Source: Cristatella mucedo (lineage: Eukaryota; Bryozoa; Phylactolaemata; Cristatellidae). From it: a stretch of 64,000 nt of DNA. The DNA is taken from the NCBI GenBank assembly GCA_009760855.2, contig WPIO01000016.1, positions 2,566,001 to 2,630,000 on the forward strand, in the 5' to 3' direction. The translations under genes and the position numbers were made by a program. Of the stretch, positions 35,235 through 46,662 are shown piece after piece; the stretch's first letter is position 1, and each line of letters begins with the position of its first letter. The notes under the pieces are model-generated. The model did not search any database, had not been told where the DNA came from, and saw nothing but the letters and a program-made list of their open reading frames with translations.

Positions 35235-35870
35235 TACTGTCTCCCAGTTTAGCAACGCACCGATTTCAAGGTTTTCTCATCAACTTCAATTTCCCTCCAT
35301 TCTATTACTCCAGCTTAACTATTACAACTAAAGTCAGCACCAACTTACGAACCAGATATTGACCAGAATAACTCCCGCAAGTTGAATTTTTGTAAGTCCA
35401 GAGTGTCAGTACCCACAATGCATTGCTTCCAGACATCGTTCCTCTCTACTGTTTGCGGCAGAGTCAAATCTACTGACCGTGCGCGGATTTTAAAAATTTC
35501 CATGGATAAATTTTGATTATAGATTTTTCGTGCGACCGTCACCGAGTTAGGATACCCGAATTTTCGTAAGTCGAACCGTTGCAAGTCGGGGGCTCACTGT
35601 ACTAGCTACTAATGCTTGGTATTTACCGCCAGCTCGTCCGATTCAAGTCGCTAAGCTGTACTTTGAAATAACCTCAAAATCATTTGAAAACGGTACCTCT
35701 AGTTTCTACGCTCCTATAGTCTTGAACTCACGTCCGACTGGCAGTACGACATCCCTGACTTTACAATATTTAAAAAGAAGCTAATAAAGGAACCTTTTCC
35801 TGTCAGCATTAGCTGCGTCCTGGTGAGTCTTTTTTTATATGCTCATGCCTTTTGACGCTATTCATGCGAC
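35235..35870 (+). mobile_element. Composite repeat: L2 fragment with internal insert
   Basis: L2-like segments (35,235-35,330 and 35,640-35,870) flank a non-L2 insert (about 35,335-35,608). The insert carries cgaattttcgtaagtcgaac near one end and caacttacgaacc near the other, suggesting a degraded terminal-inverted-repeat element. A second copy of the same arrangement is at 37,690-38,360. Confidence 0.5.
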
Positions 35871-35894
35871 AGCTTATTATATTGACATGTCCCC

Positions 35895-36062
35895 TAGGTG
35901 AGCCGTGATGGCACACTAGGTAAGGCGATTGCTTTTCACGACCTCGCTCCCGAGGTCGTCGTCTCGATTCCTGCGGTGGGCGACCCTCTATCGCCACTAC
36001 AATCGGTGGTCAAAGCCGTAAAGGCTCTTCTGTCGCTATACAAAAAGAGGCTGTTTAAACAC
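35895..36062 (+). mobile_element. SINE family 1
   Basis: tRNA-like head gatggcacactaggtaaggc, box B-like ctcgattcctgcgg, body to gctatacaaaaagaggctg. It contains a hairpin cacgacctcgctcccgaggtcgtc. Confidence 0.7.
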
Positions 36063-36113
36063 CTAGAATTTACCTATTCACTTCTTTTACAGTACCTGTA
36101 GAGTTCACGGAAA

Positions 36114-37680
36114 TAATTATAATAATAATTCACTTGATAAAGCGCCCTCAGAAAACCTAATCTCTCTCTAGGCGCTTTACATTTGCTGTAAAGTGAAATG
36201 CAATTGAAAGGTAAGTAAAATCATGCTTGAAAAAACAAACGAAATGAATAATATGGTTAGGGGTGACATGCACAGGGTCAGCATGCAAATGTGGTTAGTG
36301 GCAGCATGCACAGTGTCAGCACGCATAAGCACATGAAGGACGAATCACAGGGACCCACTGAATGCTGTCCTAAATAGGTGTGTTTTTAGGTTCCTTTTAA
36401 ATGTGGTCAGGTCAGGGGATGTTTTGACGCAGGTCGGGAGGGAGTTCCAGGCTTTGGGAGCATATGAACTAAATGCACGGTCTCCAAAGGATTTAAGGTT
36501 TTTATGAGGTATTTCTAGACTGTTGGATTCCGAAAAGCGGGTGGTACGATGCTTAGCCTGATGGGGTAGTATATCTGAAAGATAGGCTGGAGCCATAGAA
36601 TGAAGGGACCTAAAAGTGAGCGACAAAACCTTGAAGTCAATCCGTTGCTTGACTGGTAGCCAGTGCAGGTCTGCGAGAAGTGGAGTAATGTGGCAACTGC
36701 GACGCTCACGGCAGACAAGCCTAGCTGCAGAGTTTTGCACCAGCTGCAATCGCCTGATCGCACATGCTGGTAGGCCAGTGAGCAGTGAGTTGCAGAAGTC
36801 GAGACGAGATGTCACGAATGCATGGACCAACTTAGATGTGGTAGCCTTATCTAAACAAGCCCTAATTTTAGCAATGTTATGAAGCTGAAAATAGGCTGAT
36901 TTGACTGTGGAGCTGATGCGGTCGTCTAACGAGAGGTCGCTTTGGAATATGACACCTAGATTTTGAGCTGATGCAACTGGAGATATGCTGGCAGAGCCAA
37001 TTTTGAAAGTCAGCCTTTCCAATTTCTGACTCACACTAGGTTTGCCCATAACTAGTAAGTTAGTTTTATCATCGTTTAGTTTTAGAAAATTTGCTGCCAT
37101 CCATGATCGGATGTCATCAATGCATGCAGCAAGTGAGTTGAGAGAATTTGAGGTGCTCGAAGGCTGGGAGGGATCTTGAGGTGCTCGAAGGCTAGGAGGG
37201 ATCAAAGCAAAGGTACAACTGAGTGTCATCCGCATAGAAGTGAAAGCCTAGATTGTGCTTGGCAATCACATCAGCAAGAGGCAGAGTATAAACCGTGAAA
37301 AGAACCGGACCTAGCACTGAGCCCTGAGGTACACCATATTTCAGAGGTACTTCAGATGATCTTTGTCCATTCACGTCAATACTCTGGAGTCTCCCACAGA
37401 GATAGGACCTGAACCACTGCAGAGCAGTGCCAGTGATGCCCAGGCGAGATGAAAGGCGCTCTAGAAGAACTTTGTGATCGATGGTATCAAAAGCTGCCGA
37501 AAGATCAAGCAAAATAAGCAGAGACACTCTACCCATGTCTGCATTCCTAAGTAGGTCGTTGTATACCCGATGCAATGCTGACTCTGTGGAGTGATTAGCT
37601 CTAAAGCCAGACTGGAACTTACTAGCAAGGTGTGAGGTTTCGATATACGAGTTCAGCTGGTCTGCCACGACCCGTTCGAG
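36114..37680 (-). mobile_element. L2-like LINE copy, 5'-truncated
   Basis: Reverse-orientation copy closely matching 54,900-56,450. It starts inside the RT domain (VADQLNSYIETSH) and runs to an ATT-type tail at 36,114. It keeps DLSAAFDTIDHK, VPQGSVLGPVLF and YADD. A 28-base tandem duplication at about 37,150-37,205 breaks the frame between residues CFDPS and QPSST. The last part encodes the intact C-terminus ending FRTAFSGSL. 5' truncation is usual for LINE insertions. Confidence 0.85.
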
Positions 37681-37689
37681 AAAGAGATT

Positions 37690-38360
37690 TATTTCTCCGA
37701 ACTAAAAGTGAGGCCTAACTAATGAAACAGATACTCACATACAAATCTGTCGTAAGTCAAATTTTCTGAAGTTAAGAATGGTGTAAGGTAGCCCTTTGTA
37801 CCTAAAATGCATACCTGCCAGACATAGTTTTCTCTCTACTGTTTGCGGCATTGTCAAGTCTACTGACCGCGCGCGGATTTTAAAAGTTTTCCTGGACACA
37901 CTTTGATTTTCGGTTTCATTTTTGAGCCCGTGACTTAATTCGTTTCTCCGAATTTTCGTAAGTCAAACCATCGCGGTTCGATTGCTGAATGCAGTAACCA
38001 CTTACGCTCGGTAGCTCGTCAGACTCAAATCGTTAAACTCTACCTTGAAATAAATGTCAACCTCATTTGGAGACCGCGCTTTTAGCTAGAATGCACCCAA
38101 AGCTTCGAATCCACCCCTCCCCCGACTTACGTCACGACACCCCCCCCCCCCTAATCAGACGGCACTTAAAAAGAAGCTGAAAACGCACCGCCTTCTCCTC
38201 TCAGCACTGGCTGGGCCCTTGCGAATTGCTTTGTGTACTCATGCCTCCAGACGCTGCGCGTGCGATCGCTTACCATAGTGACAAGCTTCTTCTACAGCAC
38301 ACGTGCAGTGAAGAGAAAGAGATTTCTTTCTCCAAAGGCGCTATACAAATGTAATAATAC
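37690..38360 (+). mobile_element. Composite repeat, second copy
   Basis: Shares ctctctactgtttgcggca and ccgaattttcgtaagtc with 35,440-35,570, followed by the same L2-like segment (tcgttaaactctaccttgaa). It directly follows the 5' truncation point of the reverse L2 copy at 37,680. Confidence 0.5.
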
Positions 38361-38531
38361 CGTTACATATAGTATAATGAAATGTAATAACAATACTCTT
38401 TTTGTTTAAATAGACAGTCAGCCGTTGGCGGTTTATTTGGAGTGCAAGAAACTGAAGAGGTGACAAAGGTATACAATAAATATGTTAATATATATACACA
38501 CGCATAAACTGTTTTGTATATACATTTACGC

Positions 38532-38712
38532 CAGTGGTTCTCAACCAGTGGGTTGCGACCCCTTTGGGGCTCGAACGATCCTTTCACACGGGTCGCCTAA
38601 GAACATCGGAAAACACGCATTCCACATTTTGCACGCAATTTTATCGTTGGGGGTCGCCTTACATGAGAAACTGTATTAAAGGGTCGCGGCATTTGGGAGG
38701 TCGAGAACATAG
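38532..38712. mobile_element. SPIN-like hAT miniature transposon
   Basis: A 181-bp non-autonomous DNA element. It starts cagtggttctcaacc and continues with gcgacccctttgggg, tcgaacgatcctttcacac and cgcctaagaacatcggaaaa; near the end are gaaactgtattaaagggtcg and ggtcgagaac. These blocks closely match what I recall of the SPIN/Charlie-type hAT family. The right terminal repeat is degraded and no clear 8-bp target duplication is visible (atttacgc versus acgttagc). No transposase is present. Confidence 0.75.
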
Positions 38713-39279
38713 ACGTTAGCTTAGAGATTTAGGCACTTGTGTGCGTGTACGTTCGTGCAAGCATTTACTGGCCTCCTTTTCGGAAAAATAAAAATCCACA
38801 TAAAGCAAGCACTTGCCTCGCAGGAGTGCGCTCTGTCCGTGCTTTGCTTACGGCCCCAGGTGACTTCCTTGCGGGCCACATTAGAGATGTGCCGCTGAGT
38901 CTTCCGCTAATTCTAGCTCCACCGCCGCCATGCCGAAGCGCTCTGTGTAAGTGAGAAGGCAATGCGCCGCGGCGAGCGCTCAGTGAATGTTTGTTGCCCT
39001 GACAGCGAGCCCACGACGGTACGGAGAGCGGCACCGAACGCCCACGAACGACCGCGTATTTGGGCTCGCGGCGCTCGACGGCTCACGTGACCGTTCTCTG
39101 CTATGTCCCGGGCTCCCTACTGCCTATTCTTTCCAGGCCGTGACTCATCCTCAATCAAAAATAAACTCATCAAACCATAAACCGTAAAGCCATAAATCCG
39201 TGGCAGCGCCATAAGACCACTCTCAACAGTCGGCGGATGACACTCGAAGCCTGATCCGAAAGTCGACGTACAGACGGCT

Positions 39280-39840
39280 CCGACAGCGACCGACGACGGC
39301 TGCGACGGCGACCGACGACGGCTGCGACGGCAACCGACGACGGCTGCGACGGCAACCGACGACGGCTGCGACGGCGACCGACGACGGCTGCGACGGCGAC
39401 CGACGACGGCTGCGACGGCAACCGACGACGGCTGCGACGGCAACCGACGACGGCTGCGACGGCGACCGACGACGGCTGCGACGGCGACCGACGACGGCTG
39501 CGACGGCGACCGACGACGGCTGCGACGGCAACAGACGACGGCTGCGACGGCGACCGACGACGGCTGCGACGGCGACCGACGACGGCTGCGACGGCGACCG
39601 ACGACGGCTGCGACGGCGACCGACGATGGCTGCGACGGCAACCGACGACGGCTGTGACGGCGACCGACGACGGCTACGACGGCGACCGACGACGGCGACC
39701 GGCGGCGGCGACCGGTGGTGGCGACCGACGGCGACCGACGACGGCTGCGACGGAGACCGACGACGGCTACGACGGCGACCGACGACGGCGACCGGCGGCG
39801 GCGACCGGTGGCGGCGACCGACGGCGACCGACGGCGATGA
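39280..39840. repeat. 22-bp minisatellite A and related CGA repeats
   Basis: About 17 copies of a 22-base unit (cgacgacggctgcgacggcg plus ac or ac-type variant) up to about 39,660. Then two copies of a longer unit of roughly 95 bases made of cgaccggcggcggcg and related pieces. All frames on the minus strand are open as a 22-residue repeat, because 3 x 22 bases contains no stop; this is not a gene. Confidence 0.9.
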
Positions 39841-40026
39841 GTCTACGGTTTCCCCTCTTCGTTCTCGGAAGCCACCAGCGCGTTTAACGCGCACGCGGCG
39901 GCGCGTCAGACGCGCCGCCGCCAAGGGGCTCTCGCCAGTAAGGTCTCTTTAAGCCGCCAAGCGACCAGCCGCTTCGACAGCCGCCGGGTAGCGATTCCGC
40001 TTGCGGAGCGGCTGCCGAGAAATCCG

Positions 40027-40145
40027 CGTAGCGAGTCAAATTGTAGTAGCGACTCAAACTGTAGCAGTGGCTCAAACTGTAGCAGCGGCTCAAACTATAG
40101 TAGCGACTCAAACTGAAGTAGCGGCTCAAACTGTAGCAGCGGCTC
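40027..40145. repeat. 18-bp minisatellite
   Basis: Six to seven copies of gtagcagcggctcaaact with point changes. Confidence 0.85.
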
Positions 40146-40399
40146 GGCTACGCCATCGGTCGAGCCCGGCGCAACACGCTGCGGCGGCGGCGTTTCCCGC
40201 GTGATGGCGACGAGACAAGGCACGCGCTTCGTCTGCTCTATGGCCTGACATCGTGCAACGGCCGCGGTCACGGCCATCCAATAAACCATCTGGCTTATGG
40301 CCTTTGACGTGGGTGGCTTCTCTCTGCCGATGCCTGCCCGCGACCTCACCTTGGTATGTACATTTATTGCTAGGTCCTCTGATAAGAATGGGCCGAGGG

Positions 40400-40400
40400 A

Positions 40401-40436
<36 letters not shown>

Positions 40437-40496
40437 AGGCGCATATATATATATATATATATATAAGGCGCATATATATATATATATATATATGCG
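40400..40496. repeat. (TA)n with ggcgca interruptions
   Basis: Three TA blocks separated by aaggcgca. Confidence 0.95.
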
Positions 40497-41226
40497 CCGA
40501 GGGAAGAGTGCTAAGGGAGTTTGGCTGTTCAGTTAGCTGGAGAGCGTGCCGGAGTGTGGGCGAGCTATTGGGTACTTATTTAAGCACTAAACGTGCGAAG
40601 ACTTATCAAGTGAATTATTATTATTAAGACTTAGCGCGTGCAAACGGTAGCAACGACAGATAATTAAAATCCAAAGGACAATAGTATGAAGATCGTATCA
40701 CCAAATCCTGGCTACACCGCGCCGGCACGAGCCAGGGCGAAATCCAAGTACACCTTTGAAGCCCTAGCGGGCGTTCGCATTCGTGCCGCAGCGTTCCTTC
40801 CAGCGCGTTTCGTTGCGTCGCGCCTCTTCGTCACTTGTCTTCATTTGTCTTACGTCTGCACCGCATTCGTTGACATCCCTCTCTGCAACATCCAACCGAG
40901 ACGGCCTGCTGACCTTCTCACTCCATTTTTCAGTTGCTTCCCCTGCCGGAAGTAAAAAGTCAGTCTCGTCGCGCGGAGCGGCTGGCGGCTTTAGCCGCCC
41001 GAGGGAGCAGCCCGCGCAGCAGCAGCTCCCTCGGGCGGCGACGAGGTTCCTTCTAGAACCGGCGGAGAGCGGCTGGCGAATTAAAAATGCTCGCGGCTCT
41101 TGAATAGTAATGAATTAGGTGCCGGCGGCGATCGCTCGCCTTTAACGGCGGCCATTGTTGACGCACGACGGTAGCTTGAGGCCGGTCCGCAGAGACAGCC
41201 TCCGCCGCTGCACGCGGCATCGGCGC

Positions 41227-41381
41227 ACGATCGTGCTGGCGCCGCCACACGATCGTGCTGGCGCCGTCGCACGATCACGCTGGCGCTGTCGCAGGATCAC
41301 GCTGGCGCCGCCGCACGATCGTGCTGGCGCCGCCACATGATCGTGCTGGCGCCGTCGCACGATCACGCAGGCGCCGCCGCC
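41227..41381. repeat. 22-bp minisatellite B
   Basis: Seven copies of acgatcgtgctggcgccgcc plus two bases, with gtg/acg alternation. The unit includes gatc and the palindrome ggcgcc. Confidence 0.9.
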
Positions 41382-43204
41382 ACGGTCGCTTTCCTCTTTC
41401 AGAGCGCTCGACCGAGACGGCGAGGCCGTTGGCTTCCGTCGTGTCAGAGGGCGCTTCCGTCGCTACGGGGAGCGTCGCACCGAGTTTCCGGTCTCGATGG
41501 TATCGCGGAAATGGAAGTAGAAGGAGGGCTCCTCTCGCAGAAATCCCTACGCGTGCCGCTCGCATCCTTTGATTCCTCCGAATCCGCGTGCGGCGCGCGA
41601 ATTCTCGAATCGCGCGTCTCGCGCCTTCGTCGAGCCGCGGCCGCACGCGGCTGCTCCTCTCTCTTCTGCTCCTCTCTCCTAGAAGCCCGTGTGCCGGTCG
41701 GGTACGGGCGTTCGCCAACGACGCAGTCACCAGCTACACGATATTACCGGCCGTTTCGATGAGCGCGCGACCCCAGGAACTGCTGCTACTGTTTAGCGCT
41801 TTAGTACTCGAGCTGATAGAAGGAGAGTCGCAGGTCGTCAAGGAGACGTAGCGCGTCTCCTTGACGACCATGACGACCTCCGGCGAGGCGGGATTCGAGT
41901 GAGCGGACGCGCTCAGCTGAACTGCGGCGCTCAGCGATGCCTACAAAAAGCTCTTGCATGGCGGCCTTAAATGTGCCTGACGACCTTCTTCCAGAAGCTT
42001 CCGCGTTTAAGAGAAAGTAATAAAAACTGCATGCGTAAGACGTTCCTAGTGACGCCGCAATTAAAATGATGCGCTTACAACGGTTGAATAGTTGCTGGAG
42101 CACACATTTTAGAACGTAGAAACTATGAAAATGGCACGCGACGCACCGTTGGCAGCGCTTGGCGATTCGTTTACACGTAATGCCGGGTTTTGGTCCATTG
42201 GAAGCTCTAGTATCTTTCATGTGGCTTTTCTTAAATTAAGGGTGTCAAGTGTAACGCACCGGGAAAGCTCATAGCCGCACGCAGCTGCAAGCACAAAAGA
42301 CTGGAGCAATCTCTAGTTTTCGAGGCCGGAAAGCACTAGCCGTCAGTTATACGGAAGGCGGTCAGATAGAATGCGATAGAGCCGCACAGTTATGCCTGAG
42401 AAAGTCTCTGAAACGAAGCAGATCAGATGTCACTTTGGAGATATTTCACGGGCTCAGAGATGTGCGTATCTGCTAGCTATTTCCTACTTTTCACAGTCCT
42501 TTTTCTCTCCCTTCATTTGTCAAAATGGCGTACCTCGTTAAAATAGCGCACCTCGTTAAAATGGCGTACCTCGTCAGTCCTGCCCTCTGCTTTGAGATGA
42601 CTTTAGCACCAAAATCCCCTGACGACGCCGCTTGTTACGGATCCCTTAAGAAATTTTCTCCGTAGCATTCTCGATGTCCCGGTCAGCTGGAAATGCGCTC
42701 CACCTTGCCTTGAAGGTCATCAAGTGTTCGGACGGGCTGAGCAGTCTTGCACGGTCGGACCAGCTAGTGCGTTACGTGCAAGCTAAATCAGTCAGATGCG
42801 ATCGTGCACGATATTGCTTGGGAGTTCCTGAATGAGAACGACTAGGAACCCGATATGCTGCAGTGTATTATTTGAACGGTAAAAAGAGAGGCCCATTGCA
42901 AGCGACTTCACAAGTTCTTTTCGCTTCGAGATGTGCGCTGTGGCTGGTGCTGTGCAGATATGACTCTTCGAGACCTTTTACACAAACCATTTAACGTATG
43001 GTGACATTGCTGACGACTCGCTAGTTGTGTTTTCAGACTCCAGCTCCACCAGTGTTGGTCGTGCGCTTGCAGGGATAGCATCCGTTATGCGTGCTACGTT
43101 TGTGGCCCAAGGGATTTAGCACCAACGTCGCTGCAGCACATTCGCGACACGTAGTTAAGAGACCGATCTCGCCCGATGGAACGTGCGTAGTTAGCAATCT
43201 AACG

Positions 43205-43434
43205 CAGTCGGACGTTGGTTCGGTGCAGCCGACGAGTTCTTGTACTGCTCTATGCAGAGCTCCAAGATCGTGCACTGCTGCAATGAAGTGCTACTCCAAC
43301 GCCTGCTGGCGAGGTATTCGCACCCACTGCAAGCCGAATACGCGCATCCTGCTCAGCTGCTAAAGCGTCCAGCAAGCGTCTCCGCACCATTCTCTGTCCA
43401 AAAAGAAAGCATTTACATCGGATCGTGCCTCTGA
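43205..43434 (+). CDS. Possible exon, unknown
   Basis: After acceptor-like caatctaacgcag an open frame reads GRWFGAADEFLYCSMQSSKI, then HCCNEVLLQRLLARYSHPLQ, and ends at a stop near 43,434. The composition is protein-like (balanced, Leu-rich). The opposite strand is also open (ALHRAVQELVGCTE...). No family is recognised and no partner exon was found, so it may be chance in GC-rich DNA. Confidence 0.2.
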
Positions 43435-43949
43435 CACGCCCGCTGCCTGAAGGCGTTGCAGCTGCGGCCATTTTAAACGCACTGGAGCGGAATTAAGGAC
43501 AACACCTCTGGCTTTTGTAGACACGAAATAGTGATCTACGCGGTTGATCTCCTTTTCGCGTTGAATCGGCAATAGAAGTGCTTGATGGCCGGCTTCTGCC
43601 CTGGTCAGCTAGGTAAGAGTGCAGTTGTCGCCACTGGCAGTGCGATGGTCTATCCCTATACGAAATGAACTGCCCAACCCCATCTGTGCGTGCTGCACGT
43701 CGAGCCACCAGGCGACCACCCGATCGTCCGGCCCCCACCTGAGGGCACGCCTCTATTTCGCGGACTTGCGATGTCTGCAACGGGAATGGCTGCGATTTGT
43801 CAAGCTTTGCTTGTCTGATAACTCCTGCGAACTCCACTTTTGCACTGGCCCTGGGGCAAGAGCGAAACGCAGTCCTCAGTGGCAGACCCTCGTAATAGGG
43901 CTACGTGAAGTTTCCAAATTTCCTCGAGCCCTGTTCGCGTGCTCGTCAT

Positions 43950-44614
43950 TGTCGGCTTCAGCGGTGGTCATCCCGTCGTGTGGATCGGCGGCGGCGGCAA
44001 CTGAAGACGCCGTCGTCGCCGCGGTTGCCGCTGCGCTTTCGTCGGAGTCCGCGGCGTCCCTCGGTGCGCGATCCGAAAGGAACATCCCCAGGCGCCCGCC
44101 TCCGCCGACGCGCGGGCGCTTTAATAATGTAGCGTTCGACGGATCCGCGTCGTGACCGCGTCATGCCTTATTCAAGGCGGTTCGCCGCCGCCGTCGCCGC
44201 CCGCCGCGCGGCGACCGGCAGGCCAAGAGCTGCGCCGCCGCTCCGTCGCGCGTCCGTCGGTCGGTCGGCCGGACGGAGCCTGGAGCGAAGCTCAGCGGGA
44301 GGCAGGCAGGCTGCTCGGGAGCCGTCGGCGTTCGTGCCGGTCGTGCCGTGCGCGAGCGCAGCGTAGCGTAGCGGCGGCGACGACTGCTGTCGGAGCGAAT
44401 CGACGCGCCGACGTCAAGCGCGTGCGGAGCGGCGCGATTCGCAGTCCGACTACTTCCGACTTCGACTCGCCGGGGCGAGCGGCGACTCACTGAGCGCGAG
44501 CGCGCGCGCTCGCGCACGGCGCGAGCTCGACATCCAGCGGCTGCGGTCCTCGGCAGACTCGCTCCGCGCGGGCGGCGCCGCCGCCGCAGCGGCCGCTCGC
44601 CACTGGCGGCGGCC
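43950..44614 (+). promoter_or_regulatory. CpG-rich 5' region of Gene B
   Basis: Very GC- and CpG-rich sequence directly before the Gene B start codon, with runs such as gtcggtcggtcggcc. No TATA box is visible. This is the composition of a CpG-island-type promoter plus 5' UTR. Open frames here on both strands are expected from stop-poor GC-rich DNA and are not called as genes. Confidence 0.4.
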
Positions 44615-45493
44615 ATGGATTCGAAGCGACGGCGCTCGCTCGTTTACCTTCTGCCGGCGTTTCTCCTGGGCTGCGTCGCGCAGCGCTCGGTGCAGGCTCA
44701 GCCGCCCGTCGTTGCCGCCGCCGGTGAGCTTTCGCGATCGCGCGACGAGCGCGAGCGGTGGCGGCGACGTGGCAGTAGCGCGTCAGCGTCCGGCGTCGCG
44801 ACTACCGAGCGCGCCGCGAAAAGCGGGCCGCCGCGCGCGCCCCGGCTGCGGCGCTCGGCGCCGCTCGACCGCCGAGTTGCAGCCGTGCGCTACAGCTGCG
44901 CTCCGCTGGTTGCAGCCGTGCCTCTTCTGCAAACGCTGGACGCTTTCAACGCACTGACCGACGGCAGCGTCGCCAACGTGAGCTGGACGTCGTTCGGCTA
45001 CCAGGTCGATTTCGGCGATTCTGTGAGTCTGCTCGTCTCGACGACGACGGCGGCGGTGACGGCGGCACTGCAAACCGGCGCCCGCGCTAGCGCGGCGAGC
45101 GGACGCGCGTCGCTCGACGCTAGGCAGCCGTTCGGGCCGGTTCGGCGCTTGCGAACGCGACGGCAGCGGCGGCGGCGGCGGCGGTGGTCACGTCGCTATG
45201 CGTGGCCATCTCTGCAGGGCCCCGCTGCCGGTGGCGCAGCCGCCAGAGGCACAGCGAGCGAATGCACGACGGACGACGCATGGATGCAGCACGCCTACAG
45301 CGCGCCGGGCACGTACGAAGTTACCCTGACCGCGTTCGTCCTTTCGGCGGCGAACGCCACGTCGGCGTGCGACATGAGCGGGGCTTGGGCCGATTGGGCG
45401 GTGGCCGACTCGACGTTGTACGGCGTCAGCGCCGACCGGATGTTGGTAACGCGGGACGCCGCCCGGCTCGTTTGGTACAGCTACGCTGTGCAG
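44615..45493 (+). CDS. Gene B exon 1: signal peptide and first PKD segment
   Basis: The ATG at 44615 lies in a good context (cggccATGG) and opens a 293-codon exon ending at GTGCAG|gtacgc, phase 0. Residues 1-29 form a signal peptide: MDSKRRRS followed by LVYLLPAFLLGCVAQ. Later come NVSWTSFGYQVDFGDS and MQHAYSAPGTYEVTLTAF, the FGDG-type and HxY-x-x-pG-x-Y strands of a PKD Ig-like fold. Such repeats sit outside the cell in polycystin-1 and REJ-type receptors. Between them is an Arg-rich stretch coded by a GGC/CGG run (about 45,150-45,190), which could be a loop insertion or a local frame error. Several Asn-X-Thr/Ser sites fit an extracellular protein. Confidence 0.7.
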
Positions 45494-45699
45494 GTACGCG
45501 ATCGCGCCGCGATCGGCCGCCTCCGGGGCGTGGTGCTCGCGCCGCGACGGCTCGACGAAGGACGCGGGCGCTCGTCGCTCGCTGGCCGAGCCTCGAGCTC
45601 CACAGTCGCTCCAGTTTGACTCGCTTTTTAAAAGTCAAGGCTAGGCGTGAGCCGACATCGTAGTTCACGAGCCGTTGCTGCCGTTGCTGCCGTTACTGG

Positions 45700-46510
45700 C
45701 ATCGCTGGCTTCTCTGGCTCCTCGAAAGTGGGCAAAGTCACCACTGCTTTGCCGCCGTGTGTCGTCTGCTGCTCTCTCCTTCCGGCTTGCGGCGCCGCGC
45801 GCCCACGCACCACCGCCGGGTTCAATTTGGGCGGTGGGCAATGCCATATTACCCACAATGCCATATTACCTACTTGAGGCCACCGAGTGACGGCCGCCAA
45901 GAGTCGGCCGCGATCTCCTCATGTGAGGCCGTCGTCGAATCAGTTGACCGCGACTGTTTCCTTACCCGCCTCCCAGACGCGCTCGTGTGTCGCTCACTTC
46001 GTGGCTAGAGAGCGACCGTAGTGTAAACTGCGCTCCTTGAGCAGACGTACAAGATGACTATGACTGCTTTGGCTCAGCGCGCCAACAGTCCAGCCTCGAT
46101 GTGACGATCGAGCGTGCACAAAGATGGCCACTACCGAGGTGGCGATACGAATGGTAGCACTATCTCGTTCACCTTTGGACTGAATTAAGAGCCGCTTTTG
46201 GCAGCCCTTCAGAGCAACCGAGGTCGACTCGGCCTAAGCTTTCGTCAGTTGCTGTTAAGGCTAAGCATTGATTTTGCTCATTGAGAAGCCTCACTCACAT
46301 CGCGGCGCAGGAGCATTTGAGGCATCCGCACCGGCTGCTGCTAGCACAAAAAGAATGGTCTTCGTGACCTTCGATCTTAAAGTGTAAGCTTTTGTTCTCG
46401 GTTAACTCGTTTAAGACCAAACGGCGTTCGGTTTTGGCTCCAGGTAGCGGTGCAGGGCAAGCGGTGCAGGGTATGACCTAAGTAAGACCAGAGTAATGCA
46501 TGACGTAAGT
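45700..46510. other. Gene B intron 1, nothing recognised
   Basis: CpG density falls through this stretch. Short open frames near 45.7-46.0 kb have no supporting splice sites. Confidence 0.4.
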
Positions 46511-46514
46511 ATGA

Positions 46515-46662
46515 CCTGGTTCTGTCAAGCGGTTAAGGTGCTCGCCCCGACCAAGGTCTGGCTGAGGTCGTGGGCTCGAGCCCCGAGGCATATGTGAAGC
46601 GTCTGAATAGAGATTAAGTTCTCTTGAGGCGCTATATAAATGAATTATATTTATTTATTAAA
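46515..46662 (+). mobile_element. SINE family 2
   Basis: Head gttaaggtgctcgccccgac, box B-like gtgggctcgagcccc, tail gaagcgtctgaatagagatt with aagttctcttgaggcgctat. It is in Gene B intron 1. Confidence 0.65.

Larger units (their letters stand above)
38860..45700. other. CpG-rich block
   Basis: About 7 kb in which CG dinucleotides are dense, in contrast to the CpG-poor flanks. It contains three minisatellites (39,280-39,840; 40,027-40,145; 41,227-41,381), a TA microsatellite at 40.4 kb and the first exon of Gene B. From 41.4 to 43.9 kb I see no repeat or exon I can support firmly, apart from the candidate at 43.2 kb. Confidence 0.6.

Noticed and set aside
39117-39924. Long minus-strand frames of 174 and 233 codons
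   Set aside because: They are translations of a 22-base tandem repeat (22-residue period) and would be open in any stop-free repeat.
43619-44155. 178-codon plus-strand frame
   Set aside because: It lies in very GC-rich DNA, lacks an early ATG and splice support, and the opposite strand is equally open.
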